The notes under the pieces were generated by a model. That model saw nothing but the letters and a program-made list of their open reading frames with translations, searched no databases and was not told where the DNA came from. Made by a program: the position numbers and the translations under genes. Of a DNA stretch of 64,000 bases, positions 51,368-60,495 are shown in pieces. The DNA lies in assembly GCF_030519355.1 (NCBI RefSeq), contig NZ_JAUMKC010000009.1:62001-126000 (forward strand), read 5' to 3'. Source of the DNA: Mucilaginibacter sp. L3T2-6 (GTDB lineage: Bacteria > Bacteroidota > Bacteroidia > Sphingobacteriales > Sphingobacteriaceae). Numbering within the stretch: position 1 is the first letter of the stretch; every line of letters begins with the position of its first letter.

Positions 51368-53152
51368 CTAATTAATCTCAATATCGTACGGCATTCTTGC
51401 CTGAGGGGTGCGCATCAGGGTGGTTACCTCTTTGATCTGTTCGTAATACTTGTAGTTGTCACCCAGTTCGGATTTGATAAAATGTGCTTTTATCTCGGCA
51501 TTAACGCCCAGGCCGAATTTATTCAGGAAGCTTTTTTGCTCCGGATAGGCCACAAGCGTATAGTTTTTAATGTTTGCTTTTTTTGCAGCTGAGGCAATGG
51601 CGTCGCTGATATTGCCTAAACGGTCAACCAAACCAATTTTTACAGCCTGTTCGCCTGTCCATACGCGGCCCTGGCCAATGCTGTTTATGTAATCCTGCGT
51701 TTTGTGGCGCCCGTCAGCAACTGCTTTGGTAAAGTAATTGTACCCCTGGTTTACCTGGTTTTGCAGAATAGCCTTTTCCTCCGGGCTAAGCGGGCGCGTT
51801 AAATCTCCTAAATCGGCATATTTTCCGGTTTTAACGCCATCGAAGGTGATGCCCAGCTTGTCATTAAACAACTTCTGCAAATTGGGCAGTACTGCAAAAA
51901 TTCCTATTGAACCGGTAATGGTGTTTGGTTGCGCTATTATTGAATCAGCAGCGCAAGCTATATAGTAGCCGCCGGACGCCGCAAGATCGCCCATAGAAAC
52001 TATGATCGGTTTTACTTTTTTAGTAAGCATTACTTCGCGCCACATCACATCCGAGGCCAATGAACTGCCGCCCGGCGAGTTGATACGGAAAACAACAGCT
52101 TTGATGTGATCATCAAGCCTTGCCTTACGTAATGCCTTGGAGATTCTTTCTGAACCAATCGTGTTGTCATCGCCTTCGCCCCCTACAATGTCGCCCGATG
52201 CGTATATAATAGCAATCTTATTTTTGGTTTTTTCTTTACCGTCTTCGTTATCAGCATCAGAAGATGAATTGTAGTCACTGAGTTCAACAGCTTTTAGCTT
52301 ATTCCCGGAACCAATGCCCGAACGGCTTTTCAATTCGTCCAGTATTTCATCTTTATATTTCAGGCCATCAATAAGCTTGAATTTAACGGCATCCTCCGGC
52401 AAGCGGATTTTCAATTCATTTGCAATACTGCGCAATGAGTCTTTATTGATTTTACGGCTTTGACTGATGCCCGACAAAAAGTGGTCGTATAAAGAGCCGA
52501 GGTATGAGTTTACCTGCATACGGTTGGCATCGCTCATTTTAGTTAAAAAGAACGGCTCAACCGCGCTTTTGTAAGTACCTACCTTTATAATCTGCGCTTC
52601 GATGCCCAGCTTGTCGAGGGCACCTTTTAAGAAAGTGATTTTTGAGTTAAATCCTTTGAAGTCGAAAATGCCTTTAGGGTTCATGTAAACCTTATCGGCT
52701 ACTGAAGCCAGGTAATAAAAGCCTTGCGTATAAACTTCTGAGTAAGCAACGATGAACTTTCCTGATTTTTTAAAATCGATAAGCGCATTTCTTATTTCTT
52801 CGGTAGTGGCCTCACCGCCGGTCATGAAGCTTTCATTAAGGAATATCCCCCTGATGTTTGCATCAGTTTTCGCTTTTTTGATGCTGGCCAGGATGTCGTT
52901 AAGACCTAATGTTTTTTCGCCATCAATGCCCAGGAAACCAAATGCGGATAGAGGATTGTTTGGTGTGCGCTCCGCTATAGGGTAGGTGAACTTTAACTCT
53001 AATACCGAATTAGGACTAACATCAACCGATTTCTCACTGCTTGCACCCGCTATCAATCCGCCTATGAAAAGGAAAAGGATAAATACCATTATAATGCCAG
53101 CAATAATTGATCCCAGCAGACTGGCGAACACAAATTTGAAAAATTGTTTCAT
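51368..53152 (-). CDS. sppA: signal peptide peptidase SppA, 67-kDa type
   Basis: 594 residues. Membrane-bound serine protease degrading cleaved signal peptides. N-terminal membrane helix (about 12-38), then two tandem S49 domains: the first provides the catalytic Lys (KVGTYKSAVEPFFLTKMS), the second the Ser (SMGDLAASGGYYIACAAD) with INSPGGSSLASDVMWREV and TGSIGIFAVLPNL. Length fits the long SppA form. -7 box at 53179-53186 and a terminator after the stop suggest its own transcript. Confidence 0.95.
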   Translation of the reverse strand: MKQFFKFVFASLLGSIIAGIIMVFILFLFIGGLIAGASSEKSVDVSPNSVLELKFTYPIAERTPNNPLSAFGFLGIDGEKTLGLNDILASIKKAKTDANIRGIFLNESFMTGGEATTEEIRNALIDFKKSGKFIVAYSEVYTQGFYYLASVADKVYMNPKGIFDFKGFNSKITFLKGALDKLGIEAQIIKVGTYKSAVEPFFLTKMSDANRMQVNSYLGSLYDHFLSGISQSRKINKDSLRSIANELKIRLPEDAVKFKLIDGLKYKDEILDELKSRSGIGSGNKLKAVELSDYNSSSDADNEDGKEKTKNKIAIIYASGDIVGGEGDDNTIGSERISKALRKARLDDHIKAVVFRINSPGGSSLASDVMWREVMLTKKVKPIIVSMGDLAASGGYYIACAADSIIAQPNTITGSIGIFAVLPNLQKLFNDKLGITFDGVKTGKYADLGDLTRPLSPEEKAILQNQVNQGYNYFTKAVADGRHKTQDYINSIGQGRVWTGEQAVKIGLVDRLGNISDAIASAAKKANIKNYTLVAYPEQKSFLNKFGLGVNAEIKAHFIKSELGDNYKYYEQIKEVTTLMRTPQARMPYDIEIN

Positions 53153-53178
53153 TAAGTATTATAAATCGTTTATCTATG

Positions 53179-53186
53179 CAAACTTA
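53179..53186 (-). promoter_or_regulatory. candidate -7 box for sppA
   Basis: Minus strand TAAGTTTG, exact TAnnTTTG, 26 nt before the sppA ATG. Confidence 0.45.
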
Positions 53187-53239
53187 GCAAATCAACGTCG
53201 TATACTAATAAGAGCGCCGTCTATAATATTTGTTACAAC

Positions 53240-53719
53240 ATGAAAAGTGTTTTTTTATTATTGGGCAGTAACTTAGGCGACAGGCAATATTTCCTGCGGC
53301 AGGCAATCGCCTTAATTGATACCCGGGTTGCAAAGGTGATAAAAACCTCATCAATATACGAAACACAATCGTGGGGTAAAAGCGATGCTCCGGATTATTT
53401 AAACCAGGTGATTGTTTTGGAAACTGAAGCGACTGCGCAGGAAGTGCTGGATAAGATACTGAACATAGAGTTAATGCTGGGCAGAAAACGGGAAGAGAAG
53501 TGGGGCTCTCGCACGATTGATATCGACATATTGTTTTATGGGGATGAGATCATTAATGAAGAAGGGTTACATATTCCCCACCCCGAACTGCATAACAGGC
53601 GGTTTACACTGGAACCGCTGAAAGAAATTGCTCCGGACTTACGACACCCTGTTTTTGGGAAAACAATAACTGCAATCAAAAATGAACTTAAAGATAACTT
53701 GATTGTAAAAAAATTATAA
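53240..53719 (+). CDS. folK: 2-amino-4-hydroxy-6-hydroxymethyldihydropteridine diphosphokinase
   Basis: 159 residues. Pyrophosphorylates the pterin precursor before dihydropteroate synthesis in folate formation. Family motifs VFLLLGSNLGDRQYFLRQAI, KTSSIYETQSWGKSDAPDYL, NIELMLGRKREEKWGSRTID (with the active-site Arg and IDIDILFYGDE) and LHIPHPELHNRRFTLEPL. Divergent from sppA. Its stop codon overlaps the -7 box of the downstream Hpt gene. Confidence 0.95.
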   Translation: MKSVFLLLGSNLGDRQYFLRQAIALIDTRVAKVIKTSSIYETQSWGKSDAPDYLNQVIVLETEATAQEVLDKILNIELMLGRKREEKWGSRTIDIDILFYGDEIINEEGLHIPHPELHNRRFTLEPLKEIAPDLRHPVFGKTITAIKNELKDNLIVKKL

Positions 53720-53724
53720 TTTTG
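53717..53724 (+). promoter_or_regulatory. candidate -7 box for the Hpt gene, overlapping the folK stop
   Basis: TAATTTTG, exact TAnnTTTG; its first three bases are the folK stop codon. TTG at 53698-53700 is 16 nt upstream, one short of the usual range. Leader to ATG 53742 would be about 14 nt. Confidence 0.5.
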
Positions 53725-53741
53725 AAAAATACAACCGTTAT

Positions 53742-54119
53742 ATGCCACACGTATTTCCCGAACATGATTTAGACCTAACCTTTCTATTCGAAATTGCCGA
53801 CGGCAGCGACGAGTTTATCGTTGAGTCAATAGACATGTTTCTGCAACAGACGCCGGACCTGCTTAATACCATAACATCCGCCATAGGCAGCAATGACTGG
53901 ACATTAGCCGCGCAGGCATCACACAAGCTAAAACCTAATCTGGGTTTCTTTGGTATGCCGCAAAGCCAGGCCAACATTCAGGAGGTTGAACTTATGGCTA
54001 AAGCCGGCGCACCGGATCCTGACTTGCTTCTGTCTAAATTTAATGATGTGAAAGGCGTAATCAATGGTAATCTGGACAGACTCGTAAAAATTAAAGCCGA
54101 TATTGAAGCCGGTTTGTAA
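53742..54119 (+). CDS. histidine phosphotransfer (Hpt) domain protein
   Basis: 125 residues, a stand-alone Hpt domain that shuttles phosphate between a hybrid kinase receiver and a response regulator. The phospho-accepting His is in LAAQASHKLKPNLGFFGMPQ (about residue 66), preceded by DEFIVESIDMFLQQTPDLLN and followed by a four-helix-bundle tail. No kinase or regulator is adjacent, so partners are unknown; the DHp-only PAS sensor at 6.8-9.4 kb and sixA at 45.1 kb are phosphorelay-type genes in the same window, without evidence of a link. Confidence 0.88.
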   Translation: MPHVFPEHDLDLTFLFEIADGSDEFIVESIDMFLQQTPDLLNTITSAIGSNDWTLAAQASHKLKPNLGFFGMPQSQANIQEVELMAKAGAPDPDLLLSKFNDVKGVINGNLDRLVKIKADIEAGL

Positions 54120-54145
54120 TAAATAGCCGGGTGAAAAGAGCTGTT

Positions 54146-54185
54146 AAACACAAAAGCATCCTTTTTTCAGGATGCTTTTGTGTTT
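54146..54185. terminator. bidirectional terminator between the Hpt gene and purS
   Basis: A perfect 17-bp stem: 54146-54162 (AAACACAAAAGCATCCT) with 54169-54185, loop of five T and C. It lies between convergent genes and has A-rich left and T-rich right flanks within the stem. Confidence 0.9.
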
Positions 54186-54203
54186 AGGGTATATCTTAGA
54201 AAA

Positions 54204-54458
54204 TCAGATTGCCTTTAAACTAAACGTATAACTTTCCATAATCAAATTGGCCAAAAGGCTTTTGCAGGCGCTGTCGACTTTACTGTGCGCCGCTTCTTCA
54301 TTTTCTGCATCAATCTCAAGTGTAACGTGCTTGCCGATGCGTACATTATGAATTTCGGATAAGCCAAGGTTTTTCATGCTACCGGTTACTGCCTTACCTT
54401 GCGGGTCGAGGATCTCTTTTTTTGGCATTACGTCAATTTCAGCCTGGAATTTTTTCAT
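54204..54458 (-). CDS. purS: phosphoribosylformylglycinamidine synthase subunit PurS
   Basis: 84 residues. Small subunit that tethers PurQ to PurL in the Bacillus-type FGAM synthase of purine synthesis. KKFQAEIDVMPKKEILDPQG, GSMKNLGLSEIHNVRIGKHV and the C-terminal LLANLIMESYTFSL match PurS. purQ and purL are not in the window, and Bacteroidota often use a fused PurL, so this copy might also act in another setting. Thirty-five bp after pssA on the same strand. Confidence 0.85.
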   Translation of the reverse strand: MKKFQAEIDVMPKKEILDPQGKAVTGSMKNLGLSEIHNVRIGKHVTLEIDAENEEAAHSKVDSACKSLLANLIMESYTFSLKAI

Positions 54459-54493
54459 TAGTTTTACTTGAGTATTATTTCTGCTCCGCAGCG

Positions 54494-55237
54494 CTATCCG
54501 TTTTTTCGGGAAGTGTCCATGAAGCCTGGATTTAAAAATTTAAATTGAATAACAGACAGGGCGATATAAAATAGTATTACGACCGGAACTGCCGCAAATT
54601 TAAAAAATAGTATCAGTATTGCCGAAAAAAGCAGCAGCAAATAGCGTGAAATATTTTGATTGAAATCCGTGCTCTTGAATTTTAGCGACATCATCGGAAC
54701 CTCGATAACCAGTAAGGTGCACATCACGACAATCAGAATTGAAAGTATCCATGGATTTTGCAGCGGGGCCGAATAAAACTGGTTATGGTGATCCAGTATA
54801 AGCGGAAACGAGGCGATAAGAATGGCGTTGGCAGGCGTCGGCAGGCCGATGAAATTCTCCGCCTGACGTGTATCCACGTTAAACTTAGCCAGCCTTAAAG
54901 CCGAAAACACGGGAATAAGAAAAGCTATGAAATTCAGGTAATCGCTGATTTTGTCTATCTGACGCGCCTGCAGCATTATCTGGTACATAATTACTGCTGG
55001 TAAAACCCCAAAGCTAACCATATCTGCCAGCGAATCTAAATCCTTCCCGATACCTGAAAAGGACTTAAGCACGCGCGAGGCGAGTCCATCAAAAAAATCA
55101 AAAATAGCCGATAGAAAAATGGCGTACGAAGCGGCAATCATTTCGCCTTTAAAGGCTAAAACTATACCTATGCAACCACTAAAGAGGTTTGCACAGGTAA
55201 TAGCATTGGGCAAGTGTTTTTTAACGCGGTTCTTCAT
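54494..55237 (-). CDS. pssA: CDP-diacylglycerol-serine O-phosphatidyltransferase
   Basis: 247 residues. Makes phosphatidylserine, precursor of phosphatidylethanolamine, in the inner membrane. The CDP-alcohol phosphotransferase motif is complete: DFFDGLASRVLKSFSGIGKD followed by LDSLAD. Six to eight membrane helices; N-terminal VKKHLPNAITCANLFSGCIG is typical of the Bacillus/Bacteroidota type (type II). Gene order rho - pssA - purS on the minus strand. Confidence 0.93.
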   Translation of the reverse strand: MKNRVKKHLPNAITCANLFSGCIGIVLAFKGEMIAASYAIFLSAIFDFFDGLASRVLKSFSGIGKDLDSLADMVSFGVLPAVIMYQIMLQARQIDKISDYLNFIAFLIPVFSALRLAKFNVDTRQAENFIGLPTPANAILIASFPLILDHHNQFYSAPLQNPWILSILIVVMCTLLVIEVPMMSLKFKSTDFNQNISRYLLLLFSAILILFFKFAAVPVVILFYIALSVIQFKFLNPGFMDTSRKNG

Positions 55238-55273
55238 TCGGCTATGAAGGTATCAACTATTTATTAAATAAAT

Positions 55274-55313
55274 ATGAAGATGCTATATTAACTTTATGCT
55301 AATATAACTTCAT
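55274..55313 (-). terminator. AT-rich hairpin after rho
   Basis: ATGAAG (55274-55279) with CTTCAT (55308-55313) and TATATTA (55284-55290) with TAATATA (55300-55306) form an interrupted stem 14 bp beyond the rho stop. Stability is low and no T-run follows, so terminator function is tentative. Confidence 0.35.
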
Positions 55314-55326
55314 AAACACTTATTTA

Positions 55327-56937
55327 TTACGAATTCATTGAAATCAAAAACTCTTCGTTAGTTTTAGTGCCCCTTATTTGTGCCTGTAAAAATTCCATCG
55401 ATTCCTGAGAATTCATATCAGCCAGGTGATTGCGTAAGATCCATATGCGCTGTAAGGTCTCACGGTCAAGCAACAAGTCGTCGCGGCGGGTGCTTGAAGC
55501 CGTAATATCAATAGCCGGGAATATACGTTTGTTGGACAGCTTACGGTCAAGCTGAAGCTCCATGTTACCTGTGCCTTTAAATTCCTCGAAGATAACCTCG
55601 TCCATTTTAGAGCCGGTTTCAGTTAACGCAGTAGCGATAATGGTCAATGATCCCCCATCCTCGATGTTACGTGCTGCACCGAAGAAACGTTTCGGCTTAT
55701 GCAGGGCATTTGCATCAACACCACCAGATAAAATTTTACCTGATGCAGGCGCTACCGTGTTATAAGCGCGTGCCAGGCGAGTGATAGAATCGAGCAAAAT
55801 AACTACATCGTGACCGCATTCTACCATACGTTTTGCTTTTTCAAGTACAATGTTGGCGATCTTAACGTGACGCTCTGCCGGTTCGTCAAATGTTGATGAC
55901 ACTACCTCGGCACGTACGCTGCGGGCCATGTCTGTAACTTCCTCCGGGCGTTCGTCAATCAGTAATATGATCAGGTAAACTTCCGGGTGGTTTTTGGCTA
56001 TTGCGTTAGCAACATCCTTCAGTAACATCGTTTTACCGGTTTTAGGCTGTGCAACAATCAAACCGCGCTGACCTTTACCAATTGGTGAGAACAGGTCCAT
56101 AATGCGGGTGGAGTAGTTATTGGGGTCGGTAAACAGGCTTAATTTTTCTGATGGGAAAAGCGGTGTGAGGTGATCGAACGGCACACGATCACGCACTTCG
56201 GCGGGAACACGGCCATTGATGGCTTCCACACGCACCAGCGGAAAATATTTTTCGCCTTCTTTCGGCGGCCTGATACTACCGCGAACAGTATCGCCGGTCT
56301 TCAGGCCAAACAGTTTTATCTGTGATTGAGAAACGTAGATGTCGTCGGGAGAAGTGAGATAATTATAATCCGACGAGCGAAGGAATCCGTAACCATCAGG
56401 CATAATTTCCAAAACGCCTTCGTTTACAATCACATTGTCGAAATCCATGTTAACAACAGGCTCCTGTACTTTCGGCTGACTGGGTTGGTTGTTCACCCGG
56501 CGTTCAAACTTTTGAGGGCGGCCTTCGGTAATCACGTCATCGCCTTTTTCAGGATCCTCATTTTGTACTGAGGATGCGGCTGTTATTTCTGCATTTTCAG
56601 GCTCGTCCTGGGCGGTTTCATCATCGGGCATATCAAACAAACTGGCGTCATCCAATGGAACCTCAACGCGGGGTGGTTTGGCTGCGCCCTTAACTACCCT
56701 TGTACGTTTACGTGCTTTCTCGCCAGCCGGTGCTGCTACAGACGGCTCAACAGCTGCATAATTGCTGTTCACAATATCCTGCTGCATGCGGGCTGCCTCA
56801 ATTAGCTGCTCCTGTTCAACAATTCTTTCTATTAATGATGCCTTTCTAAGCTCATCGGCTTCGGCAACGCCTAAATTTCTTGCAATTTCTCTTAACTCTG
56901 AAACGAGTTTATCGTTCAATTCGTTCGTATCAAACAT
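55327..56937 (-). CDS. rho: transcription termination factor Rho
   Basis: 536 residues, longer than E. coli Rho (419) because of an N-terminal insert. Hexameric RNA-DNA helicase. Rho_N helical domain ([20 protein letters not shown]), a charged low-complexity segment of about 70-155 ([20 protein letters not shown]), OB-fold RNA-binding domain ([19 protein letters not shown]), ATPase with [47 protein letters not shown] and the Q/R loops. Inserts of this type are common in Bacteroidota Rho. Upstream of pssA and purS. Confidence 0.97.
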   Translation of the reverse strand: MFDTNELNDKLVSELREIARNLGVAEADELRKASLIERIVEQEQLIEAARMQQDIVNSNYAAVEPSVAAPAGEKARKRTRVVKGAAKPPRVEVPLDDASLFDMPDDETAQDEPENAEITAASSVQNEDPEKGDDVITEGRPQKFERRVNNQPSQPKVQEPVVNMDFDNVIVNEGVLEIMPDGYGFLRSSDYNYLTSPDDIYVSQSQIKLFGLKTGDTVRGSIRPPKEGEKYFPLVRVEAINGRVPAEVRDRVPFDHLTPLFPSEKLSLFTDPNNYSTRIMDLFSPIGKGQRGLIVAQPKTGKTMLLKDVANAIAKNHPEVYLIILLIDERPEEVTDMARSVRAEVVSSTFDEPAERHVKIANIVLEKAKRMVECGHDVVILLDSITRLARAYNTVAPASGKILSGGVDANALHKPKRFFGAARNIEDGGSLTIIATALTETGSKMDEVIFEEFKGTGNMELQLDRKLSNKRIFPAIDITASSTRRDDLLLDRETLQRIWILRNHLADMNSQESMEFLQAQIRGTKTNEEFLISMNS

Positions 56938-57333
56938 ATTATGAATTATAATTCAATGGGGTTTTAATATTTATCTGGTCGCAGTTGTTTTTCAATAGTA
57001 TCGTGGTAGTCGCGGCATTTATAGTCGGGCTTTCAAGCTATAACCCAATTCAGGGTAATATTATTTTAGCTAATTCTATTTATATTATTAATGGAGATGT
57101 TTTCTGTGAAATAAACTAAAATGCAACTTTGTTATGCAACATCTAAACCCAGGTAATAATTTACTAAAATAACGTGGAGTTTTAAATTGTTTCTTTAGTA
57201 CAAGAAAAATTCATCTGAAAACACTGCAATGTTAGTCAATAAATTCAATATTTCAAATTATTTAAAAAAATATCCCCGGCTGGTAGCCAGTTCGTTTAAA
57301 TTTTAGTTTTTTTGGTGTTTAAAACTACCGCAC
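56938..57333. other. rho-pyrF divergent intergenic region
   Basis: 396 bp, AT-rich, no ORF of note. A repeated ATGCAAC (57121-57127, 57134-57140) is visible. No consensus -7 box for either gene was identified; the rho transcript may have a long leader. Confidence 0.4.
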
Positions 57334-58167
57334 ATGATATCCCGCAAGTATCTTATTGAACAAATCAAACAAAAAAAATCATTTTTATGTGTTGGACTCG
57401 ATACAGATGTCGACAAGATACCCGCATTTTTAAAAGAATATCCCGATCCGATATTTGAGTTTAACAAAAGGATAATTGATGCCACCCAAGACCTGTGTAT
57501 ATCCTACAAACCCAATGCCGCATTTTACGAAAAGCATGGCGTAAAAGGGCTTCAGAGCCTGATAGCAACCTGGAAATATCTGCCTGAAGAATGCCTGAAT
57601 ATCATCGACGCCAAACGCGGCGATATGGGAAATACCTCCGGTATGTATGCAAAAGCTTTTTTTGATGAATCGGCGGCGGGGATGAGCTTCGATGCTATAA
57701 CCTTATCGCCATACATGGGCCATGACGCTATATCGCCGTATTTGGAATATGAAGATAAATGGGTAATCATCCTGGCGTTGACCTCCTCAGCCGGGAGTGA
57801 GGATTTTCAATACTTAACTACCGAAAACGGGCTGCTTTATGAAGCTGTAATAAAAAAAGCCAATACCTGGGCCAACGCCGACAGAATTATGTATGTGGTT
57901 GGCGCTACAAAAAGCACCGAGTTTACCAATATACGCAAATATGCGCCTGATAACTTTTTGCTGGTACCTGGTGTCGGCGCACAAGGCGGTAACCTGGCCG
58001 AAGTTTGCCATTATGGAATGAATAGCGATTGCGGCCTGATTGTAAATGCATCGCGCTCCATCATTTATGCCTCCGACGGAGAAGATTTTGCCGATGCCGC
58101 CCGTGCAGAGGCTCAAAAAGTCCAGCAGCAAATGCAGGAAGAACTGGAAAAAGCAGGAATTATTTGA
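57334..58167 (+). CDS. pyrF: orotidine 5'-phosphate decarboxylase, type 2
   Basis: 277 residues. Last step of UMP synthesis. [18 protein letters not shown] at the N-terminus, [15 protein letters not shown], and the catalytic Asp-Lys-Asp region [20 protein letters not shown]; phosphate-binding [11 protein letters not shown] and [12 protein letters not shown]. The length and the [10 protein letters not shown] form place it in the type 2 (mycobacterial-like) group. Convergent with the PPOX gene. Confidence 0.95.
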   Translation: MISRKYLIEQIKQKKSFLCVGLDTDVDKIPAFLKEYPDPIFEFNKRIIDATQDLCISYKPNAAFYEKHGVKGLQSLIATWKYLPEECLNIIDAKRGDMGNTSGMYAKAFFDESAAGMSFDAITLSPYMGHDAISPYLEYEDKWVIILALTSSAGSEDFQYLTTENGLLYEAVIKKANTWANADRIMYVVGATKSTEFTNIRKYAPDNFLLVPGVGAQGGNLAEVCHYGMNSDCGLIVNASRSIIYASDGEDFADAARAEAQKVQQQMQEELEKAGII

Positions 58168-58195
58168 ATGACGATTTACAATTCTATCATTATAG

Positions 58196-58230
58196 ATAAG
58201 GGCATACAAATAATCATTCGTAGCCCTTAT
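58196..58230. terminator. hairpin between pyrF and the PPOX gene
   Basis: ATAAGGGC (58196-58203) pairs with GCCCTTAT (58223-58230), continued by TAC/GTA after a one-base bulge, 12-nt loop, followed by TTCCTT on the plus strand. Probably the shared terminator of convergent genes. Confidence 0.6.
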
Positions 58231-58258
58231 TTCCTTCCACGAGTTTCTGATATCTAAC

Positions 58259-58795
58259 TTAAACCTCCAGTTTTCCTTCAACAGAATCATCCAGCGTTTT
58301 GCCAATGGCGGCTCCGGCCAGCATTTTTACAAAAGCAATTGCGTTACCGTGCTTGTTATCCCAATAATATCCTTCTATGGGTTCAACTTTTACTATCGAT
58401 ATGCGCGGGTCGTCTTCACCTTCGGTAAACCATGTTTTCATTATTGGCTCCCAAAGCTTTTTAATTTTTTCTTTGTCCTCGCTTACAGAAGCTATTCCGT
58501 AAATATTAAGGAAATCCGAATGCGCCGAACCCTGGAACAGCAAGTGCACAAACGGGTCGTGCGAGACTTCGTCATTTTTATGACTGTCGTTCGCGCTCAG
58601 GAACCAAAAATTCCCTTCGTCGTCAATCTCCTGCACCGCCATGGGCCGGGTGGTTAAAGGCACGCCTGTTTTTATGTTGGTGCAAAAAAAGCAGGTTTTG
58701 TTTTGATAAGCCAGTTCCCTGATCTTTTCAATAGCTTCGGGGCCGTTAAGGTCTTTAGTATTATCTTCTGGTTGTTGTTTGTTGATGCTGTCCAT
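58259..58795 (-). CDS. pyridoxamine 5'-phosphate oxidase-like flavin-binding protein (general stress protein 26 type)
   Basis: 178 residues. Split-barrel FMN-binding fold: NKTCFFCTNIKTGVPLTTRP, GNFWFLSANDSHKNDEVSHD, VHLLFQGSAHSDFLNIYGIA, and KTWFTEGEDDPRISIVKVEP followed by EGYYWDNKHG, the order seen in general stress protein 26 homologues. Not PdxH itself, as the PLP-binding C-terminal region is absent. Likely a flavin or F420-type reductase or binding protein with unknown substrate. Confidence 0.85.
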   Translation of the reverse strand: MDSINKQQPEDNTKDLNGPEAIEKIRELAYQNKTCFFCTNIKTGVPLTTRPMAVQEIDDEGNFWFLSANDSHKNDEVSHDPFVHLLFQGSAHSDFLNIYGIASVSEDKEKIKKLWEPIMKTWFTEGEDDPRISIVKVEPIEGYYWDNKHGNAIAFVKMLAGAAIGKTLDDSVEGKLEV

Positions 58796-58949
58796 AACAA
58801 TGTTTTTAATAGGTATGTATGTTAATAACCACCGGCTAAAACTATTGTTTAGGAAAATTAATTAGAATGATAAAACATGTAGTTGTGTGAAAGTTTAGGA
58901 GCAGTGCAACACAATACGTAGTTTTTAAAAACTTCTTAAGTCTTAAAGG

Positions 58950-60317
58950 TCAACCCGCAAATATCATTTTTCTGTCCGGAAACTTAACTGCGTAATTATC
59001 TACCATGTTCCTGATGTAATCATTCCCGGGGTAAGGTTTCAGCTGTTCTTTTAGCTGCTCCAGGGAATCGCCATTGTAATAGTGAGAGATATAGCCCATA
59101 CCATAAAACTTCCCTTTTTCAATCAGCAGGCAGCTGTGCTCATCGTCGGTACGACCGGCGTCGCGGATAGCAAAGGTTGGAAGCGCTTTATTTAGCTGGC
59201 TGATGGCCTGGCCTACACGCTCATTATAGTCCTGTACACTCTCGTGTCCTTCGCATGCGCAGTTTCCGGTATTGGCCCCTGTGCAACTGGCGCTGTTGTT
59301 TTGTATAAAGCAGAGCTTAGGACAAAGCCGGAAAGTATCGATTAGTTGCATTAAAATACCTCGCCCTTCAAACAAAGTATTGCAGCTGTAAATGGCGCCG
59401 GTCATTTTCCGGTGTTTGTCAACAGCCAGGCGGATATAGCCCCGCTGGTCTTCAAAGGCGTAAAGACTGAACGCGTGCTCAAATCTTTTAAGTGAGCGGT
59501 TGTATTTTGGCCACAGGCGCTTTATTTCGACGGCTTCAAGCACAAAAGCTACAAGCTCTGTCCCGCAAGCTTCGAAAGTAATGTGATGTATATTTCTTAA
59601 AAACTCCTGCCGTTGCGGACCTGGGTTATTGCCGGTAAAATGGCTGCAAACCCTTTTTTTCAGGTTTTTAGCTTTTCCGACATAGATGACTTTTCCTTTT
59701 TCATTGTGGAAATAATATACACCGGGGCATTGCGGCAAGGCATCCACATCCTGTTTTGGCAGATTGGCTGGCAGGACCTGTTCCTTCGAGTTTTGTTTTA
59801 AAGCGGCTGTAATGTGGTTATTAGTATCTTTTTGCAGCAGCAGCGAAAACAATTGTGCGGTTGCCTCAGCGTCCCCCGCGGCCCTGTGCCGGCTTTCGTT
59901 ATCGATATTTAAGTGCCTGCATAGTTTGCCGAGGCTGTAGGAGGGAAGGCCGGGCATGATCTTACGTCCGAGTCTTACTGTGCACAGCTTATTGCAGCGC
60001 AGATCATACCCAGTAGCAGCCAGGTGGTGCCGCACAAATGAATAGTCGAAATTAACATTATGCGCAACAAATATTTTATTATTCAGCAAGTGATAAATGT
60101 CATGCGCCACGTCTTCAAACGGCGGCGCATTTTGAACCATATCATTAGTGATGCCGGTTAGCGCGCTGATATAAATGGGAATATCCCGGCCGGGATTGAC
60201 CAACGTAGTGTAACGCTCAACCACTTTTTTGCCGTTATGTATGCAAATAGCTATCTCCGTTATGCCGTTTGCGCTGGCATGCCCGCCCGTGGTTTCTATA
60301 TCGACTATCGCATACAT
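58950..60317 (-). CDS. DnaQ-like exonuclease fused to a GIY-YIG (UvrC/Cho-like) nuclease
   Basis: 455 residues. N-terminal DEDDh exonuclease: VDIETTGGHASANGITEIAI (Asp6, Glu8), FVAHNVNFDYSFVRHHL and SRHRAAGDAEATAQL. From about residue 205 a GIY-YIG domain: CPGVYYFHNEKGKVIYVGKA then KNLKKRVCSHF, with Arg in the expected place. The C-terminal part has a Cys-rich stretch (CPKLC, SCTGANTGNCAC) like the UvrC/Cho metal-binding or linker region and GKFYGMGYI. Fusions of this kind occur in Bacteroidota and actinobacteria; a role in nucleotide excision repair is plausible. Monocistronic. Confidence 0.88.
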   Translation of the reverse strand: MYAIVDIETTGGHASANGITEIAICIHNGKKVVERYTTLVNPGRDIPIYISALTGITNDMVQNAPPFEDVAHDIYHLLNNKIFVAHNVNFDYSFVRHHLAATGYDLRCNKLCTVRLGRKIMPGLPSYSLGKLCRHLNIDNESRHRAAGDAEATAQLFSLLLQKDTNNHITAALKQNSKEQVLPANLPKQDVDALPQCPGVYYFHNEKGKVIYVGKAKNLKKRVCSHFTGNNPGPQRQEFLRNIHHITFEACGTELVAFVLEAVEIKRLWPKYNRSLKRFEHAFSLYAFEDQRGYIRLAVDKHRKMTGAIYSCNTLFEGRGILMQLIDTFRLCPKLCFIQNNSASCTGANTGNCACEGHESVQDYNERVGQAISQLNKALPTFAIRDAGRTDDEHSCLLIEKGKFYGMGYISHYYNGDSLEQLKEQLKPYPGNDYIRNMVDNYAVKFPDRKMIFAG

Positions 60318-60422
60318 CGATGTAAAATTAGAAAAGTTTTTGCTAATAAAATTAGTTTAATTGAAAATTGTTGTAGTGTTGGAAAGTCGAAACGTCGTAA
60401 AACCTGGCAGAAAGGAGAGGCC

Positions 60423-60460
60423 AAAAAAATAACCCGGCAACATTTTACCGGGTTATTTTT
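60423..60460 (-). terminator. intrinsic terminator of yidC
   Basis: AAATAACCCGG (60427-60437) pairs with CCGGGTTATTT (60448-60458), 10-nt loop, flanked by seven A on the left (a T-run on the minus strand) and T on the right. Located 35 bp beyond the yidC stop. Confidence 0.9.
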
Positions 60461-60495
60461 CCTGTTAATAGGGTCAATATTTCAACTTTAAAAAA

